A stretch of 64,000 nt of DNA from Pluralibacter sp. (GCF_019237635.1 NZ_JAFAGS010000017.1:1-64000); one strand, 5' to 3'. Positions 39,278-51,849 are shown, counted from the stretch's first letter. Program-made: numbers and translations. Notes: generated by a model not told the origin, from the letters alone.

Positions 39278-40252
39278 ATGGAATACAACACATTAGGCTC
39301 GACTGACCTTCGCGTTTCCCGGCTTTGCCTTGGCTGTATGACCTTCGGAGAGCCGGATCGCGGCCGACACGCCTGGACCTTGCCGGAAGACAGCAGCCGC
39401 CCCATCATTCAACGTGCGCTGGCGGGCGGTATCAACTTTTTCGACACCGCCAACAGCTACTCTGACGGCAGTAGCGAAGAGATCGTCGGCCGCGCGCTGC
39501 GCGACTTCGCCCGCCGCGATGAAGTGGTCGTGGCGACCAAAGTCTATCACCAGACCGGCGACCTGGCCGAAGGCCTCTCCCGCCCCCAAATCTTACGCTC
39601 AATCGACGACAGCCTGAGGCGCCTTGGGATGGACTACGTCGACCTGCTGCAGATCCACCGCTGGGACTACAACACCCCGATTGAAGAGACGCTGGAAGCC
39701 CTGGATGACGTGGTCAAAGCGGGCAAAGCGCGCTATATCGGCGCCTCCTCAATGCATGCCTCGCAGTTCGCCAGGGCGCTGGCGCTACAGACGCAGCACG
39801 GCTGGGCGCGTTTTGTCACCATGCAGGACCACTACAATCTGATTTATCGCGAGGAAGAGCGTGAAATGCTGCCGCTGTGCGCGCAGGAAGGCATTGCGGT
39901 GATCCCCTGGAGCCCGCTGGCGCGCGGTCGCCTGACCCGCCCGTGGGGAGAAACCACCGCACGACTGGTGTCCGATGAGTTTGGTAAAACCCTCTACAGC
40001 ACCACAGAAGACAACGACGCGCAGATTGCAGAGCGGTTGGCGGATGTCGCCGAAGAGACCGGAGCGACCCGCGCTCAGGTGGCGCTGGCCTGGCTGTTGA
40101 GCAAAGCAGGCGTGGCGGCGCCGATTATCGGCACGTCGCGAGAAGAACAGCTGGATGAATTGCTGAACGCGGTGGATATCACGCTGCAGCCGGAACAGAT
40201 TGCCAAACTGGAAACGCTCTACCTACCGCACCCGGTAGTCGGGTTTAAGTAA
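39278..40252 (+). CDS. yajO: Aldo/keto reductase YajO
   Basis: MEYNTLGSTDLRVSRLCLGCMTFGEPDRGRHAWTLPEDSSRPII. Confidence 0.95.
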   Translation: MEYNTLGSTDLRVSRLCLGCMTFGEPDRGRHAWTLPEDSSRPIIQRALAGGINFFDTANSYSDGSSEEIVGRALRDFARRDEVVVATKVYHQTGDLAEGLSRPQILRSIDDSLRRLGMDYVDLLQIHRWDYNTPIEETLEALDDVVKAGKARYIGASSMHASQFARALALQTQHGWARFVTMQDHYNLIYREEEREMLPLCAQEGIAVIPWSPLARGRLTRPWGETTARLVSDEFGKTLYSTTEDNDAQIAERLADVAEETGATRAQVALAWLLSKAGVAAPIIGTSREEQLDELLNAVDITLQPEQIAKLETLYLPHPVVGFK

Positions 40253-40261
40253 CGCATCGGC

Positions 40262-40294
40262 CCCTGACGCTCTGCCATACGCAGAGCGTCAGGG
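40262..40294. terminator. Hairpin between convergent yajO and pgpA
   Basis: CCCTGACGCTCTGCCATACGCAGAGCGTCAGGG. Confidence 0.65.
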
Positions 40295-40301
40295 ACAGGC
40301 G

Positions 40302-40805
40302 TTAAATCAGCCCGAGCGGCCAGTGGTGGCCAACAACATACAGAATGCCCGCGGAAATGATCCCGGCGACGATGTCGTCGACCATAATCCCCATACCGCC
40401 GTGGACATTCCTGTCGAACCAGCGAATCGGCCAGGGCTTCCACATATCGAAAATGCGGAAAATGACAAACCCGGCGGCGACCCACTGCCAATCAAGAGCG
40501 GGTATCGCCATCAGCGTTATCCACATGCCGACAAACTCATCCCAGACGATACTGCCGTGATCGTGCACCCCCATGTCTTTGGCGGTGCGATGGCAGATAT
40601 AGACCCCAAGGCATATTCCCAGCATCACCACCAGCGAATAGAGCTGCCACGGCAGGAAAGTCATCAGATACCAGAACGGGATAGCGGCCAGCGACCCCAT
40701 CGTACCAGGTACAACAGGGCTCAGGCCGCTGCCGAACCCTGTCGCCAGCAGGTGCCAGGGATTGAGCAAATTGAGCCGACTTTTGGCGATATCTTTACTG
40801 CGCAA
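40302..40805 (-). CDS. pgpA: Phosphatidylglycerophosphatase A
   Basis: [46 protein letters not shown]. No ATG near the homologous start; TTG at 40805 proposed, overlapping the thiL 3' end. Confidence 0.9.
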   Translation of the reverse strand: MRSKDIAKSRLNLLNPWHLLATGFGSGLSPVVPGTMGSLAAIPFWYLMTFLPWQLYSLVVMLGICLGVYICHRTAKDMGVHDHGSIVWDEFVGMWITLMAIPALDWQWVAAGFVIFRIFDMWKPWPIRWFDRNVHGGMGIMVDDIVAGIISAGILYVVGHHWPLGLI

Positions 40806-41769
40806 AATGGTCGTACCCCTTCCAGTCAAGCATGATGGCTTTTCCGTCGCGCTGGAAATGCATCCCTTCAACGTCCGCGCTAAGCTGGCCAATGCAGGTA
40901 TACGGCATATTGAAATTCCCGATAGCCACCTCCAGCGCGCCACGGTTGATTTCCGGCACGGTGAAGCACAGCTCGTAGTCTTCGCCGCCGGACAGCGCCC
41001 AGCGCAAAGCCTGCTCCGGCGCGACGTGGCGCCGCATCGCCTCCGAGTACGGCAGCGCATCCAGATCGATACGCGCGCCGCACTGGCTGGCGTTGAGGAT
41101 ATGGCCAAGATCGGAAATCAGCCCGTCGGAGAGATCAATAGCCGACGTCGCCAGGTTGCGCAGCGCCTGCCCGGTTAAAATGCGCGGCGTTGGGCGCAGA
41201 TGGCGTTTTTGCAGATAGCGGGCATCTCCGGCATCATCCACCGTCAGGCGGTTTTGCAAAATCGCCAGACCGGCAGCGCTGTCCCCCGGCGTGCCGGTAA
41301 CGTAAATCCAGTCGCCGGGTTTTGCGCCGGAACGCTTAAGCGCCCGTCCCTGCGGAACAAAACCGTGAATGCCCAACGTCATTGACAGGGGGCCGCGGGT
41401 CGTATCGCCGCCAATCAGCTGCATATTGTAGTAGCTTAGCTGTTCAAACAGGCTGTCGCTGAACGCGGCCAGCCACGCTTCATCGACCGACGGCAGGGTA
41501 AGCGCCAGCGTCAGCCAGGCCGGGTCGGCGCCCATCGCCGCCAGGTCGCTTAAATTGACCGCCAGCGCCTTACAGGCCAGATCGGCGGGATCGATATCGG
41601 GTAAAAAATGGATGCCCGACACCAGCGTATCGGTGCTGATCGCCAGCGTCTGTTTTTCGGGAATATTGAGCAGTGCGCAATCGTCGCCAATACCGGTTTC
41701 GACATCAAGACGAGAGCTTCTGACACGATCGAAATAACGGGCAATCAGGGAAAATTCGCCGCATGCCAT
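40795..41769 (-). CDS. thiL: Thiamine-monophosphate kinase
   Basis: [34 protein letters not shown]. Confidence 0.96.
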   Translation of the reverse strand: MACGEFSLIARYFDRVRSSRLDVETGIGDDCALLNIPEKQTLAISTDTLVSGIHFLPDIDPADLACKALAVNLSDLAAMGADPAWLTLALTLPSVDEAWLAAFSDSLFEQLSYYNMQLIGGDTTRGPLSMTLGIHGFVPQGRALKRSGAKPGDWIYVTGTPGDSAAGLAILQNRLTVDDAGDARYLQKRHLRPTPRILTGQALRNLATSAIDLSDGLISDLGHILNASQCGARIDLDALPYSEAMRRHVAPEQALRWALSGGEDYELCFTVPEINRGALEVAIGNFNMPYTCIGQLSADVEGMHFQRDGKAIMLDWKGYDHFAQ

Positions 41770-41839
41770 ACGTTATGCCTCAGCAGAGAAAAGACAAGGC
41801 CGGGAATGAGGAGAAAAACCTCACCGCCCGGCCTGAAGA

Positions 41840-42259
41840 TTACTTCCTGTGGGGACGGATAACCGGAGCGGCTTTATCCAGCACGCCGTTGACGAACTTA
41901 TGGCTGTCTTCAGCGCCAAAGGTTTTCGCCAGTTCGATAGCTTCGTTGATGGCAACCTTATACGGTACGTCATCACGTTTGGACAGTTCGAACAGCGCGA
42001 TGCGCAGTACCGCTTTTTCCACCTGACCCAGCTCTTCGAGCTGACGGGACAGATACGGCTTCATCAGACCGTCAAGGTACGCGCTGTTAGTCGCCACACC
42101 GGACAGCAGTTCACGGAAATACAGGACGTCGACATCTTTCACATCCTGTTCCGCCAGGAACTGGTATTCAACATCAGCGATGTCGTTTTTAGACAACTGC
42201 CAGGAGTAAAGCGCCTGAACGGCACATTCACGGGCGCGGCGACGAGCAGCAGGTTTCAC
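41840..42259 (-). CDS. nusB: Transcription antitermination factor NusB
   Basis: [35 protein letters not shown]. Confidence 0.98.
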   Translation of the reverse strand: MKPAARRRARECAVQALYSWQLSKNDIADVEYQFLAEQDVKDVDVLYFRELLSGVATNSAYLDGLMKPYLSRQLEELGQVEKAVLRIALFELSKRDDVPYKVAINEAIELAKTFGAEDSHKFVNGVLDKAAPVIRPHRK

Positions 42260-42278
42260 GGAATTCCCCTTACAAAAA

Positions 42279-42749
42279 TCAGGCCTTGATGGCTTTCAAT
42301 ACATTAATCATTTCAAGTGCGGTCAGTGCAGCTTCCGCACCTTTGTTGCCGGCTTTAGTGCCAGCGCGTTCGATAGCTTGTTCAATGCTTTCAGTGGTCA
42401 GAACACCGAAAGCGACCGGGATTTCGCACGCCTGAGCGACATGCGCCAGGCCATTGCTTGCACCACCGGCAACATATTCAAAGTGAGCCGTACCGCCACG
42501 GATAACGGTACCCAGCGCAATCACCGCATCATACTTATTGGTTTTGGCCAGTGCGCCAGCCGCCAGCGGCAACTCGTAAGCACCCGGCACCCAAACCACG
42601 GTGATGTTGTCATCTTTAACCTGACCGATACGTTTCAGAGCATCAATCGCGCCTTCCAGCAGGTTGTCGTTGATGAAGTTGTTGAAACGCGCAATGGTAA
42701 TGGCGATGCGGGCTTCCGGGGCAGCTACGTTAGCTTCGATAATGTTCAT
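42279..42749 (-). CDS. ribE: 6,7-dimethyl-8-ribityllumazine synthase
   Basis: [51 protein letters not shown]. Start corrected from 42851. Confidence 0.97.
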   Translation of the reverse strand: MNIIEANVAAPEARIAITIARFNNFINDNLLEGAIDALKRIGQVKDDNITVVWVPGAYELPLAAGALAKTNKYDAVIALGTVIRGGTAHFEYVAGGASNGLAHVAQACEIPVAFGVLTTESIEQAIERAGTKAGNKGAEAALTALEMINVLKAIKA

Positions 42750-42823
42750 ACTCTTCCTTTTGGGATTCGACTTGCCCCGCAGGGGGGCGGATTTTATCAT
42801 AATAATTCGCGCACTGCCGAAGT

Positions 42824-43930
42824 TTATAGCGCAGGCGTCAAATGCAGGCACAGATCCGGGCCAACCTGCCGTATCTCATTGAAAGTAAATTGGGGGGCAT
42901 CGGCCAGTTTCTCAAGTCCTGGCAGCACACAAAGACCACGCGCATCGCTCCCTAACAGTTTAGGCGCAACGTAGACAATAAGCTCATCCACCAGCCCCGC
43001 CTGCAGTAGCGCGCCCGCCAGCCGCGGCCCGGCCTCGACCCAGACGCTGTTAATCTGCTGTCTCCCCAACTGCATCATCAGCAGCACCAGATCAAGCTGG
43101 CCGTTGTGCGCCGGAATGTTCAGCGTGCTGACATTGTCAGGCCACTGGCGGTTATCCGCCTGCGTGCGGGCAAACCAGGTTTCCCCGGGCTGATGGACAA
43201 TGCGGTGTGCCGGCGTCACGCGGTTGCAGCTATCGATAACAATACGCACCGGCTGGCGCAGATTCTCCTGCGGGTAGCAGGCCTGGGTATCGGCATCCAG
43301 CTCCTCCCAGCGCACGGTCAGCGCGGGGTTATCCGCCAGCACCGTCGCGCTGCTGGTCAGGATGGCATGGCTTTGCGCGCGCAGACGCTGCACGTCGCGT
43401 CGCGCCTGCGGCGAGGTTATCCACTGGCTTTCGCCGCTCGCCATCGCCGTACCGCCATCGAGCGAAGCACCAAGCTTGAGCTGAAGATAAGGAAAACCGG
43501 TGCGCATGCGCTTCAGGAAGCCTTTATTGAGCCGCTCCGCCTCGCTCATCATCAGGCCGTGACTGACCTCTACGCCCGCCTGTTGCAGACGATACAGCCC
43601 GCGTCCCGCGACCTGTGGGTTAGGGTCCTGCATTGCCGCCACGACGCGCTTGACGCCCGCGGCGATCAGCGCATCGCAGCACGGCGGCGTGCGCCCGTGG
43701 TGGCTACAGGGCTCCAGCGTGACGTAGGCCGTCGCGCCTTTGGCTTTGTCACCCGCCATACGCAGCGCATAGACTTCGGCATGGGGCTCGCCGGCGCGAA
43801 GGTGAAAACCTTCCCCGACTATCTCGCCGTCACGGACAATCACGCAGCCGACACGAGGATTAGGATGGGTAGTAAAACGACCGCACTGCGCCAGCTTAAG
43901 CGCTCGCGCCATGTAGATTTCATCCTGCAT
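42824..43930 (-). CDS. ribD: Bifunctional diaminohydroxyphosphoribosylaminopyrimidine deaminase / reductase
   Basis: Deaminase motif HAEVYAL...[14 protein letters not shown]. Confidence 0.97.
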   Translation of the reverse strand: MQDEIYMARALKLAQCGRFTTHPNPRVGCVIVRDGEIVGEGFHLRAGEPHAEVYALRMAGDKAKGATAYVTLEPCSHHGRTPPCCDALIAAGVKRVVAAMQDPNPQVAGRGLYRLQQAGVEVSHGLMMSEAERLNKGFLKRMRTGFPYLQLKLGASLDGGTAMASGESQWITSPQARRDVQRLRAQSHAILTSSATVLADNPALTVRWEELDADTQACYPQENLRQPVRIVIDSCNRVTPAHRIVHQPGETWFARTQADNRQWPDNVSTLNIPAHNGQLDLVLLMMQLGRQQINSVWVEAGPRLAGALLQAGLVDELIVYVAPKLLGSDARGLCVLPGLEKLADAPQFTFNEIRQVGPDLCLHLTPAL

Positions 43931-43933
43931 GAC

Positions 43934-45072
<1,139 letters not shown>

Positions 45073-45208
45073 CCTCTTCCCCGGCGCCGGGTTTTCCCGG
45101 CGCGGTTCGCGTTTCAGCCCCCTTTCGATACGCGTAACAATCTTTACGTTAATCCAGAAAAACCAGGAAACGTTTTCATCTTCCCGTCCAATCGCCGTCG
45201 TCCAATGT

Positions 45209-45236
45209 ACGCAAACGTGAACGCAATCGATTACGC
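45209..45236. promoter_or_regulatory. Tandem PurR/LacI-family-like operator motifs upstream of tsx
   Basis: ACGCAAACGTGAACGCAATCGATTACGC: overlapping ACGCAAACGT and ACGCAATCGATTACGC. Confidence 0.4.
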
Positions 45237-45375
45237 ATTTGAGAGAACTGTGAAACAACACATATTTTTGTGAGCAATGATTCTTATAATAGGCCTCGCA
45301 GAACAAGGTTACATTTAGAAACGTCCAGGCATCTTTTTTCACCCCCGGAAGGGATTTCAAATCAGTGGCATAATT

Positions 45376-46269
45376 ATGAAAAAAACATTACTCGCGGCCG
45401 GTGCAGTGCTTGCTCTTTCATCCTCTTTTTCGGCATCCGCTGCCGAGACCAGCAAACCAGAATATGTTTCCGATTGGTGGCATCAGAGCGTCAACGTAGT
45501 GGGAAGCTACCACACGCGCTTCGGGCCGCAGATCACTAACGACGTGTACCTCGAATACGAAGCATTCGCCAAAAAAGACTGGTTTGACTTCTACGGCTAT
45601 ATCGATATCCCTAAAACATTCGGTATCGGCAACGGTAACGACAAAGGCGCCTGGGATAACGGTTCTCGTATGTTTATGGAAATCGAACCGCGCTTCTCTA
45701 TCGATAAGCTGACCGGCACCAGCCTGGCGTTTGGTCCGTTCAAAGAGTGGTACTTCGCCAACAACTACATTTATGACATGGGCGCCAAAGGCGAAGAAAG
45801 CACCAAGCAGAGCACCTGGTACATGGGTCTGGGTACCGATATCGATACCGGCCTGCCGATGAGCCTGTCGCTGAACGTGTATGCTAAATACCAGTGGCAG
45901 AACTATGGCGCATCCAACGAAAACGAATGGGATGGTTACCGCTTCAAAGTGAAATACTTTGTGCCGATCACCCAGCTGTGGGGCGGCCAGCTGAGCTACA
46001 TCGGCTTCACCAACTTTGACTGGGGCTCAGATCTGGGCAGCGATAACTTCTACGATAACAACGGGAAACACGCGCGTACCGGCAACTCTATCGCCTCCAG
46101 CCACATTCTGGCGCTAAACTACGATCACTGGCACTACTCGGTGGTCGCGCGTTACTGGCACAACGGCGGCCAGTGGGCGGACGACGCCAGCCTGAACTTC
46201 GGTAACGGCGACTTCAGCGTGAAGTCTACCGGCTGGGGTGGCTACCTGGTGGTCGGTTACAACTTCTAA
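45376..46269 (+). CDS. tsx: Nucleoside-specific channel-forming protein Tsx
   Basis: Signal peptide, [22 protein letters not shown]-terminal GYLVVGYNF. Confidence 0.97.
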   Translation: MKKTLLAAGAVLALSSSFSASAAETSKPEYVSDWWHQSVNVVGSYHTRFGPQITNDVYLEYEAFAKKDWFDFYGYIDIPKTFGIGNGNDKGAWDNGSRMFMEIEPRFSIDKLTGTSLAFGPFKEWYFANNYIYDMGAKGEESTKQSTWYMGLGTDIDTGLPMSLSLNVYAKYQWQNYGASNENEWDGYRFKVKYFVPITQLWGGQLSYIGFTNFDWGSDLGSDNFYDNNGKHARTGNSIASSHILALNYDHWHYSVVARYWHNGGQWADDASLNFGNGDFSVKSTGWGGYLVVGYNF

Positions 46270-46287
46270 GACCGGCGCCCTGGCGCA

Positions 46288-46318
46288 AAAAGCCAGCGTT
46301 CCCGCTGGCTTTTTTTAT
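46288..46318 (+). terminator. Terminator after tsx
   Basis: AAAAAGCCAGCGTTCCCGCTGGCTTTTTTT. Confidence 0.8.
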
Positions 46319-47007
46319 TGGCGCTCCTCGCGCCGGACCTTGCGCAGAAAATCGCTTAACGAACGATCTGCGGTTTCGCTAAAACGTCGCGATGTCGGCA
46401 CGATATTCAGGCAGCGATCCAGACGAAAACAGCGGTAATCCTCCCGTCTCTCGCACCAGGCGGCCAGCAGCCAGTGTTCGCCCCAGAAGAAGAGCCCCAG
46501 CGGCTGTACATCGCGCCAGGTCAGTTGCCCCGTTTCGTCACGGTAATGAATCGACAACACCTGCTGGGCGGAAATCGCGTGATGGATCAGGTCGAAATCA
46601 CGCCGGGAATGTTGCTGTATGCCCATATCCGGGGCGAACACCCGCGCCTGTTCGGCCTTACGACGGCTGTCGGCGGGTAAAATCGCCAGCACCTTCTCCT
46701 GCGCCGACTCCAGCGAGGCCGACAGCGATTCCCCGCCCCAGGTTTTCAGCAGCCGGATAGCCACCATCAGCGCTTCCGATTCCCGGGCGGTCAACATCAA
46801 CGGCGGTAAATCGTAACCGTCCAGCAGCCGGTAGCCGCTTCCCGCCTCGCCTTCCACTGGCACGCCGGAAATCGACAGATCGCGGATATCGCGATACACG
46901 GTGCGCTCAGATACGCCGAGCCGCTCCGCCAACAGCGCCGCCGTCGTCAGCCTCCTGCCGCGCAGGATCTGCACAATCTGAAATAAACGGTCGGCGCGTC
47001 GGGTCAT
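46315..47007 (-). CDS. YafY-type HTH_11/WYL-domain transcriptional regulator
   Basis: MTRRADRLFQIVQILRGRRLTTAALLAERLGVSERTVYRDIRDLSISGVPVEGEAGSGYRL; WYL-like C-terminal domain. Confidence 0.9.
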   Translation of the reverse strand: MTRRADRLFQIVQILRGRRLTTAALLAERLGVSERTVYRDIRDLSISGVPVEGEAGSGYRLLDGYDLPPLMLTARESEALMVAIRLLKTWGGESLSASLESAQEKVLAILPADSRRKAEQARVFAPDMGIQQHSRRDFDLIHHAISAQQVLSIHYRDETGQLTWRDVQPLGLFFWGEHWLLAAWCERREDYRCFRLDRCLNIVPTSRRFSETADRSLSDFLRKVRREERQ

Positions 47008-47024
47008 GATGGTGTCACTTCGCC

Positions 47025-47390
47025 TCAGGCGGGTTGATGCAGACCAATGCGGTTACCTTCACTGTCGGTAAACAGCGCAATCGCGCCGATGCCGTCGGGT
47101 AGCTCCAGCGGGCCAAATACGCATTCGCCGCCCTTTGCCGCCACGTTTTTCAGCGTGGTGCGCAGGTCATCGGTATGCAGATAAATAATACATCCCTGCG
47201 ACGACGGCGTAATGTGCTCAAACTTCGCCAGCGCGCCGCCGGTTTGTTCGTCACGATGCGGGAATACCGCCAGCTCTGCCCCTTCCATCACTTCACGGCG
47301 CAGCGTAACGCCCATCACCGACTCATAAAACGCCACGGCACGCGCCATATCGCTCACGGGAATTTCAAACCAGTTAATCACGTTGTTCAT
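47025..47390 (-). CDS. VOC (glyoxalase-fold) family protein
   Basis: MNNVINWFEIPVSDMARAVAFYESVMGVTLRREVMEGAELAVFP...SEGNRIGLH. Start corrected from 47624. Confidence 0.88.
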   Translation of the reverse strand: MNNVINWFEIPVSDMARAVAFYESVMGVTLRREVMEGAELAVFPHRDEQTGGALAKFEHITPSSQGCIIYLHTDDLRTTLKNVAAKGGECVFGPLELPDGIGAIALFTDSEGNRIGLHQPA

Positions 47391-47438
47391 ACTGCCTCCT
47401 GTCACCTTGGGTAAATTCAGGAGAAGTGTAGAACAGGC

Positions 47439-47462
47439 CTCCTGACAGCATACTGTCAGGAG
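47439..47462. promoter_or_regulatory. Perfect inverted repeat upstream of the VOC-regulator pair (putative operator)
   Basis: CTCCTGACAG-CATA-CTGTCAGGAG, with an extra TGTCAGGAGT copy at 47466-47475. Confidence 0.6.
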
Positions 47463-47467
47463 TGTTG

Positions 47468-48877
47468 TCAGGAGTCTGAAGATTGACACACCAGCGCCCG
47501 GGTCGGGTCCAGCAGCCATGGACGCAGGTAGCCTACCGTATTCGAAAACGGCAGTACCTCTTCCGGCAGCGCAATGCCGATATGACGAGCAATATAGTCG
47601 CGCCGCGCCTGTACTCTGGCCCACAGCGCCGGATACTCAGCCGCAAGCGTAGCCCGCAGCGTCGCATCGGCCAGCGCTACGGTATCTTCAATGCTGGCGC
47701 CCGCATAGCCCGGGCGGGAGGGGATAATGTCGATTTGCAGCAGCATGCCGCTGGTCAGCGCGATCGTCGAACCGGGGTAGACCGGCGAGCAGAGCCACTC
47801 TTCGTCCGCCACCAGATGGCCTGGGTTCAGATGCCAGTGGTATTGCGCTTTCGGCAGCACGCGCTCAATGAGCTGGTAAAGGTCGCCGCCAGTCAGTCCC
47901 GGACGCAGATGCTCAAGCCAGCTCACCACCGCCAGGAAATAGGGAATGGCGACCACGTCGAGGTAATCGCTGACGTTCGCGGCAAGTTCCCCGGCGTTCT
48001 CTACCACATAGGCCGCCCGGCTGCTGAGGCCGCCTTTATAGCTTGTCGTCAGAGAAAACTTATCGCCGCGCTGAATACGCTTATCGCCTGGATAGAGGCT
48101 GGCATTGGCGAAGCGATCGCCGGTGGCGGCAATCATCACCACGTTATTCGGCTGCCCGTCGGCGGCCAGCAGCGCGCCAATCTGCTTTTCCGTCTTGCCT
48201 GGCGCAATCGCATTCAGCGCCGTGAGGATAGCCGTCGAAGCCAGGTTGGCGCCATACTCGTAATGCGCCAGCTCGTTGGCGTTATTGACGGTACGCGCAC
48301 CGCCATCCGGGGAGATAAAAATACCGGTGGCATTACGCAACACCGCGCCGCTGCCAGCCGCCTCGCGCAGAGCATCGACTATAAAGGCCGGCAAATCGAA
48401 CATCGTTTGCGCCGCGTCGCCGCAGCCGGTAAAGAGCTTCCAGCCGACAAGGCCCAGCGTTTTACCGCCGCCGATCCCCGCCTCCCGCAGCAATTCCGCC
48501 AGCGTTTTACCGTGCGTCATCGGCTGATTGGGCAGCGAAAACCAGGGCGCGTGGAGCACGCGGTTTTCCAGTCGGGCATGCGGCGCCAGTTTGAGGTTCT
48601 CGTTACCGAGCACCAGCACCGCCTCACCGTGCCGATGCAGCACCAGCAGCGCCTCCTCAAAGCGCGGGATAAAGCCCGTCAGATACTCAAAGTTCCCGCC
48701 GTGCTCTTTATCGGCATACACCACCAGCGTATCGATACCGTCACGCGCCATCTGTATCAGCACCCGCGCTTTACGCTGCTGCAGCGTCACATCGGTGAGA
48801 TCAACAGAAGGCAGACTGAGCCAACAGTCCGGCGGCGGAACAACCTGAAGGGAGACATCGCAGTGGGTATCGTGCAT
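47468..48877 (-). CDS. M24-family metallopeptidase (Xaa-Pro peptidase-like)
   Basis: Creatinase-like N-terminal domain and pita-bread-like C-terminal region (HWHLNPGHLVADEEWLCSPVYPGSTIALTSGMLLQIDIIP). Confidence 0.75.
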   Translation of the reverse strand: MHDTHCDVSLQVVPPPDCWLSLPSVDLTDVTLQQRKARVLIQMARDGIDTLVVYADKEHGGNFEYLTGFIPRFEEALLVLHRHGEAVLVLGNENLKLAPHARLENRVLHAPWFSLPNQPMTHGKTLAELLREAGIGGGKTLGLVGWKLFTGCGDAAQTMFDLPAFIVDALREAAGSGAVLRNATGIFISPDGGARTVNNANELAHYEYGANLASTAILTALNAIAPGKTEKQIGALLAADGQPNNVVMIAATGDRFANASLYPGDKRIQRGDKFSLTTSYKGGLSSRAAYVVENAGELAANVSDYLDVVAIPYFLAVVSWLEHLRPGLTGGDLYQLIERVLPKAQYHWHLNPGHLVADEEWLCSPVYPGSTIALTSGMLLQIDIIPSRPGYAGASIEDTVALADATLRATLAAEYPALWARVQARRDYIARHIGIALPEEVLPFSNTVGYLRPWLLDPTRALVCQSSDS

Positions 48878-48941
48878 TTCTGAGGCATCCTGTAATCAGA
48901 GACAGAGAAGCCACCATAGCGGGAATAACCGGATTTGTAAT

Positions 48942-48972
48942 AAAAAAATCCCGGTCGTTTGACCGGGATTTC
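48942..48972 (-). terminator. Terminator after secDF
   Basis: AAATCCCGGTCGTTTGACCGGGATTT with T-run on the minus strand. Confidence 0.75.
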
Positions 48973-48992
48973 GTTTTTCCGTACCGCAGGGA

Positions 48993-49964
48993 TTAAGGAA
49001 GAATCGACGGCTGATCCGCCCCTTCTTTCTCGACTTTCTGCTGCAACAGGTGTTCGCGTCTCATACCGAGCTTCAGCGCCAGCGCGGAAGCCACGTAGAT
49101 AGACGACGCCGTACCGATGGAAACACCGATAAGCATGGTCAGCGAGAAGCCTTCCAGAATCGGGCCGCCAAACAGGAACAGCATCAGAATAACCACTAAC
49201 GTCGTACCGGACGTAATCAACGTACGGTGCAGCGTCTGGGTCAGCGACACGTTAAAGATCTCGTAAGGCGTACCGCGACGGATCTTACGGAAGTTCTCAC
49301 GGATACGGTCAGAAACCACGATGCTGTCGTTCAGGGAGTAACCGATAACCGACATCAGCGATGCCACAATGGTCAGGTCAATCTCAATATGGAACAGCGA
49401 CAGGATGCCCAGCGTGATGACCACGTCGTGCGCCAGCGAGATTACCACACCCGCCGCGAGGCGCCACTCAAAGCGGAACCCGACGTAGACCAGAATGGAG
49501 ATCAGCGCCGCCATCAACGCCATAGCCCCCGACTGAGCAAGGTCAGCCCCCACGCTCGGCCCCACAAACTCGATACGCTTCACCGCCGCGTTCTGGTTGG
49601 TGGATTCGTTGATCACCGCGAGAACTTTACTTCCCAGTTCCTGACCACCGTCCGCGCCTTTCACCGGTGGCATACGCACCATGATGTCGTGGCTGCTGCC
49701 AAAGTTCTGCAGCTGCGGCTCGGTAAAGCCTGCTTTTTCCAGCGACAGGCGCATCTGATCCATATCGGCCGGTTTTTCCAGCGTGATCTCAATAACGGTA
49801 CCGCCGGTAAAATCCAGCCCCCAGTTAAAGCCACGCACGCCCATCACAATGATGGACAGCACCAGCAGCAGACCTGAAATGCCGAAGGCCCAGTAGTCCC
49901 AGCGCATAAAGTCATAGACTTTACGGCCGTGGTTCAATTGTTCAACAGTATATTCCTGTGCCAC
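48993..49964 (-). CDS. secF: Protein translocase subunit SecF
   Basis: GTG start at 49964: (V/M)[30 protein letters not shown]. Start corrected from 50009. Confidence 0.97.
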   Translation of the reverse strand: MAQEYTVEQLNHGRKVYDFMRWDYWAFGISGLLLVLSIIVMGVRGFNWGLDFTGGTVIEITLEKPADMDQMRLSLEKAGFTEPQLQNFGSSHDIMVRMPPVKGADGGQELGSKVLAVINESTNQNAAVKRIEFVGPSVGADLAQSGAMALMAALISILVYVGFRFEWRLAAGVVISLAHDVVITLGILSLFHIEIDLTIVASLMSVIGYSLNDSIVVSDRIRENFRKIRRGTPYEIFNVSLTQTLHRTLITSGTTLVVILMLFLFGGPILEGFSLTMLIGVSIGTASSIYVASALALKLGMRREHLLQQKVEKEGADQPSILP

Positions 49965-49974
49965 AACGCACTCC

Positions 49975-51822
49975 TCAGATAGACAGCTTGTTGATGCGTT
50001 TGCCGCCATACAACAGGTTCACGATGGCACGCGTACCGACGATCGCCGTAAACATGGACGTTGCCACACCGATACCGGTAGTGATTGCAAAGCCTTTAAT
50101 CGCGCCCGTACCGACCGCATACAGGATGATAACTTTAATCAGCGTCGTCACGTTCGCATCGAAGATTGAGCTGAATGCACCGCGGTAGCCTTCGTCAATC
50201 GCCTGCTGCACGGTACGGCCGTTGCTCAGTTCTTCCTTAATACGTTCGTTAATCAGTACGTTGGCGTCGACCGCCACCGCAAGGGTTAACACGATACCCG
50301 CGATCCCCGGCATACTCAGAGTTGCCCCCGGCAGCAGCGACATGATGCCGACAATCAGCACCAGGTTGGCAATCAGCGCGCTTGTCGCTATCAGACCAAA
50401 CTTCTTGTAGAAGAGGATCATGAAGATGACGGAGGCCAGCAGACCAGCCAGACAGGCTTCCAGACCCTGCTTGATGTTCTGCATCCCCAGGGTTGGGCCG
50501 ATGGTACGCTCTTCAACAATCTGGATTGGCGCAATCAACGCACCGGCACGCAGCAGCAGCGACAGCTGACGCGCTTCGTTCGGGTTGCTGATACCGGTGA
50601 TACGGAAGCTGTTGCCCAGACGAGACTGGATGTTGGCGATGTTAATCACCTCTTCCTGTTTCACCAGAATGGCACGACCTTTCGCATCTTTCTTACCGCT
50701 GTCTTTGTACTCTACGAACAGGGTCGCCATCGGCTTGCCGATGTTGTCCTTGGTAAAGTTAGACATGATGTTGCCGCCCGCGCTGTCCAGCGAGATGTTA
50801 ACCTGCGGCTGGTTGTATTCGTCCTGGCTTGAGGTGGAGTCGGTGATGTGGTCACCGGTCAGGATCACGCGCTTGTACAGCACAACCGGCTGTCCTTCAC
50901 GGGTGTCTTTTACCTCTGAATCGCCCGGTACGCGGCCGGAAGCCGCCGCAGCCTGGTCGACGTTGGTGTTCACCAGACGGAATTCCAGCGTCGCGGTCGC
51001 GCCAAGGATTTCCTTCGCACGCGCCGTATCCTGGATACCCGGCAACTCAACCACAATACGCTCTGCGCCCTGGCGCTGAACCACCGGTTCGGCGACGCCG
51101 AGCTGGTTCACACGGTTACGCAGGATGTTGATGTTCTGCTGGACCGCATATTCACGCGCTTCTTTCAGGCGCGCATCGGTCATTACCGCACGCAGCTGGT
51201 TGCTGCCCTGGCTTGAAATCACCAGATCGCGATGACGTTGCGTCAGATAATCAATCGCCTGATCGCGCGCCGCGCCGTCGCGGAACATAATGCTCAGGCC
51301 GAAGTTATCTTCTTTGCGAACGGTAGTATAGGGGATGCCTTTTTCACGCAGGTCGCTGCGCAGGCTGTCGATGTTTTGTTCCTGGAGCTTACCGAGCGCG
51401 GTATCCATATCCACTTCCATCAGGAAGTGCACGCCGCCACGCAGATCAAGACCGAGCTTCATCGGGTCGGCATGAATGGCCGCCAGCCAGCGCGGGGTCG
51501 CAGGAGCAAGGTTAAGCGCCACGACATACTTGTCACCCAGCACGGAAACCAGCGCTTCACGCGCGCGCAGCTGGGTGTCAGTGGAGTCGAAGCGAGCAAG
51601 AATAGCGCCCTCTTCCAGTGCCACAGACTTCGCGGTAATTTTTTCTTCTTGTAAGGTTTTCTGGACCTGGATCAGCGTTTGCTCACTGGCGGCGACGCCG
51701 CGCACGCCAGTGATTTGAACAGCCGGATCCTCACCATAAAGGTTGGGAAGTGCGTAAAGCAGGCCGCCGACAATCACGACGACCAGCATAATGTACTTCC
51801 ACAAAGGATAACGGTTTAACAC
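49975..51822 (-). CDS. secD: Protein translocase subunit SecD
   Basis: [42 protein letters not shown]. Confidence 0.98.
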   Translation of the reverse strand: MLNRYPLWKYIMLVVVIVGGLLYALPNLYGEDPAVQITGVRGVAASEQTLIQVQKTLQEEKITAKSVALEEGAILARFDSTDTQLRAREALVSVLGDKYVVALNLAPATPRWLAAIHADPMKLGLDLRGGVHFLMEVDMDTALGKLQEQNIDSLRSDLREKGIPYTTVRKEDNFGLSIMFRDGAARDQAIDYLTQRHRDLVISSQGSNQLRAVMTDARLKEAREYAVQQNINILRNRVNQLGVAEPVVQRQGAERIVVELPGIQDTARAKEILGATATLEFRLVNTNVDQAAAASGRVPGDSEVKDTREGQPVVLYKRVILTGDHITDSTSSQDEYNQPQVNISLDSAGGNIMSNFTKDNIGKPMATLFVEYKDSGKKDAKGRAILVKQEEVINIANIQSRLGNSFRITGISNPNEARQLSLLLRAGALIAPIQIVEERTIGPTLGMQNIKQGLEACLAGLLASVIFMILFYKKFGLIATSALIANLVLIVGIMSLLPGATLSMPGIAGIVLTLAVAVDANVLINERIKEELSNGRTVQQAIDEGYRGAFSSIFDANVTTLIKVIILYAVGTGAIKGFAITTGIGVATSMFTAIVGTRAIVNLLYGGKRINKLSI

Positions 51823-51849
51823 GGCAGTTCCCTTTGGGAAAACAATGGA

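Noticed and set aside
47483-48883. 466-aa plus-strand ORF
   Set aside because: Antisense to the M24 peptidase gene; Arg/Gln/His-rich shadow frame.
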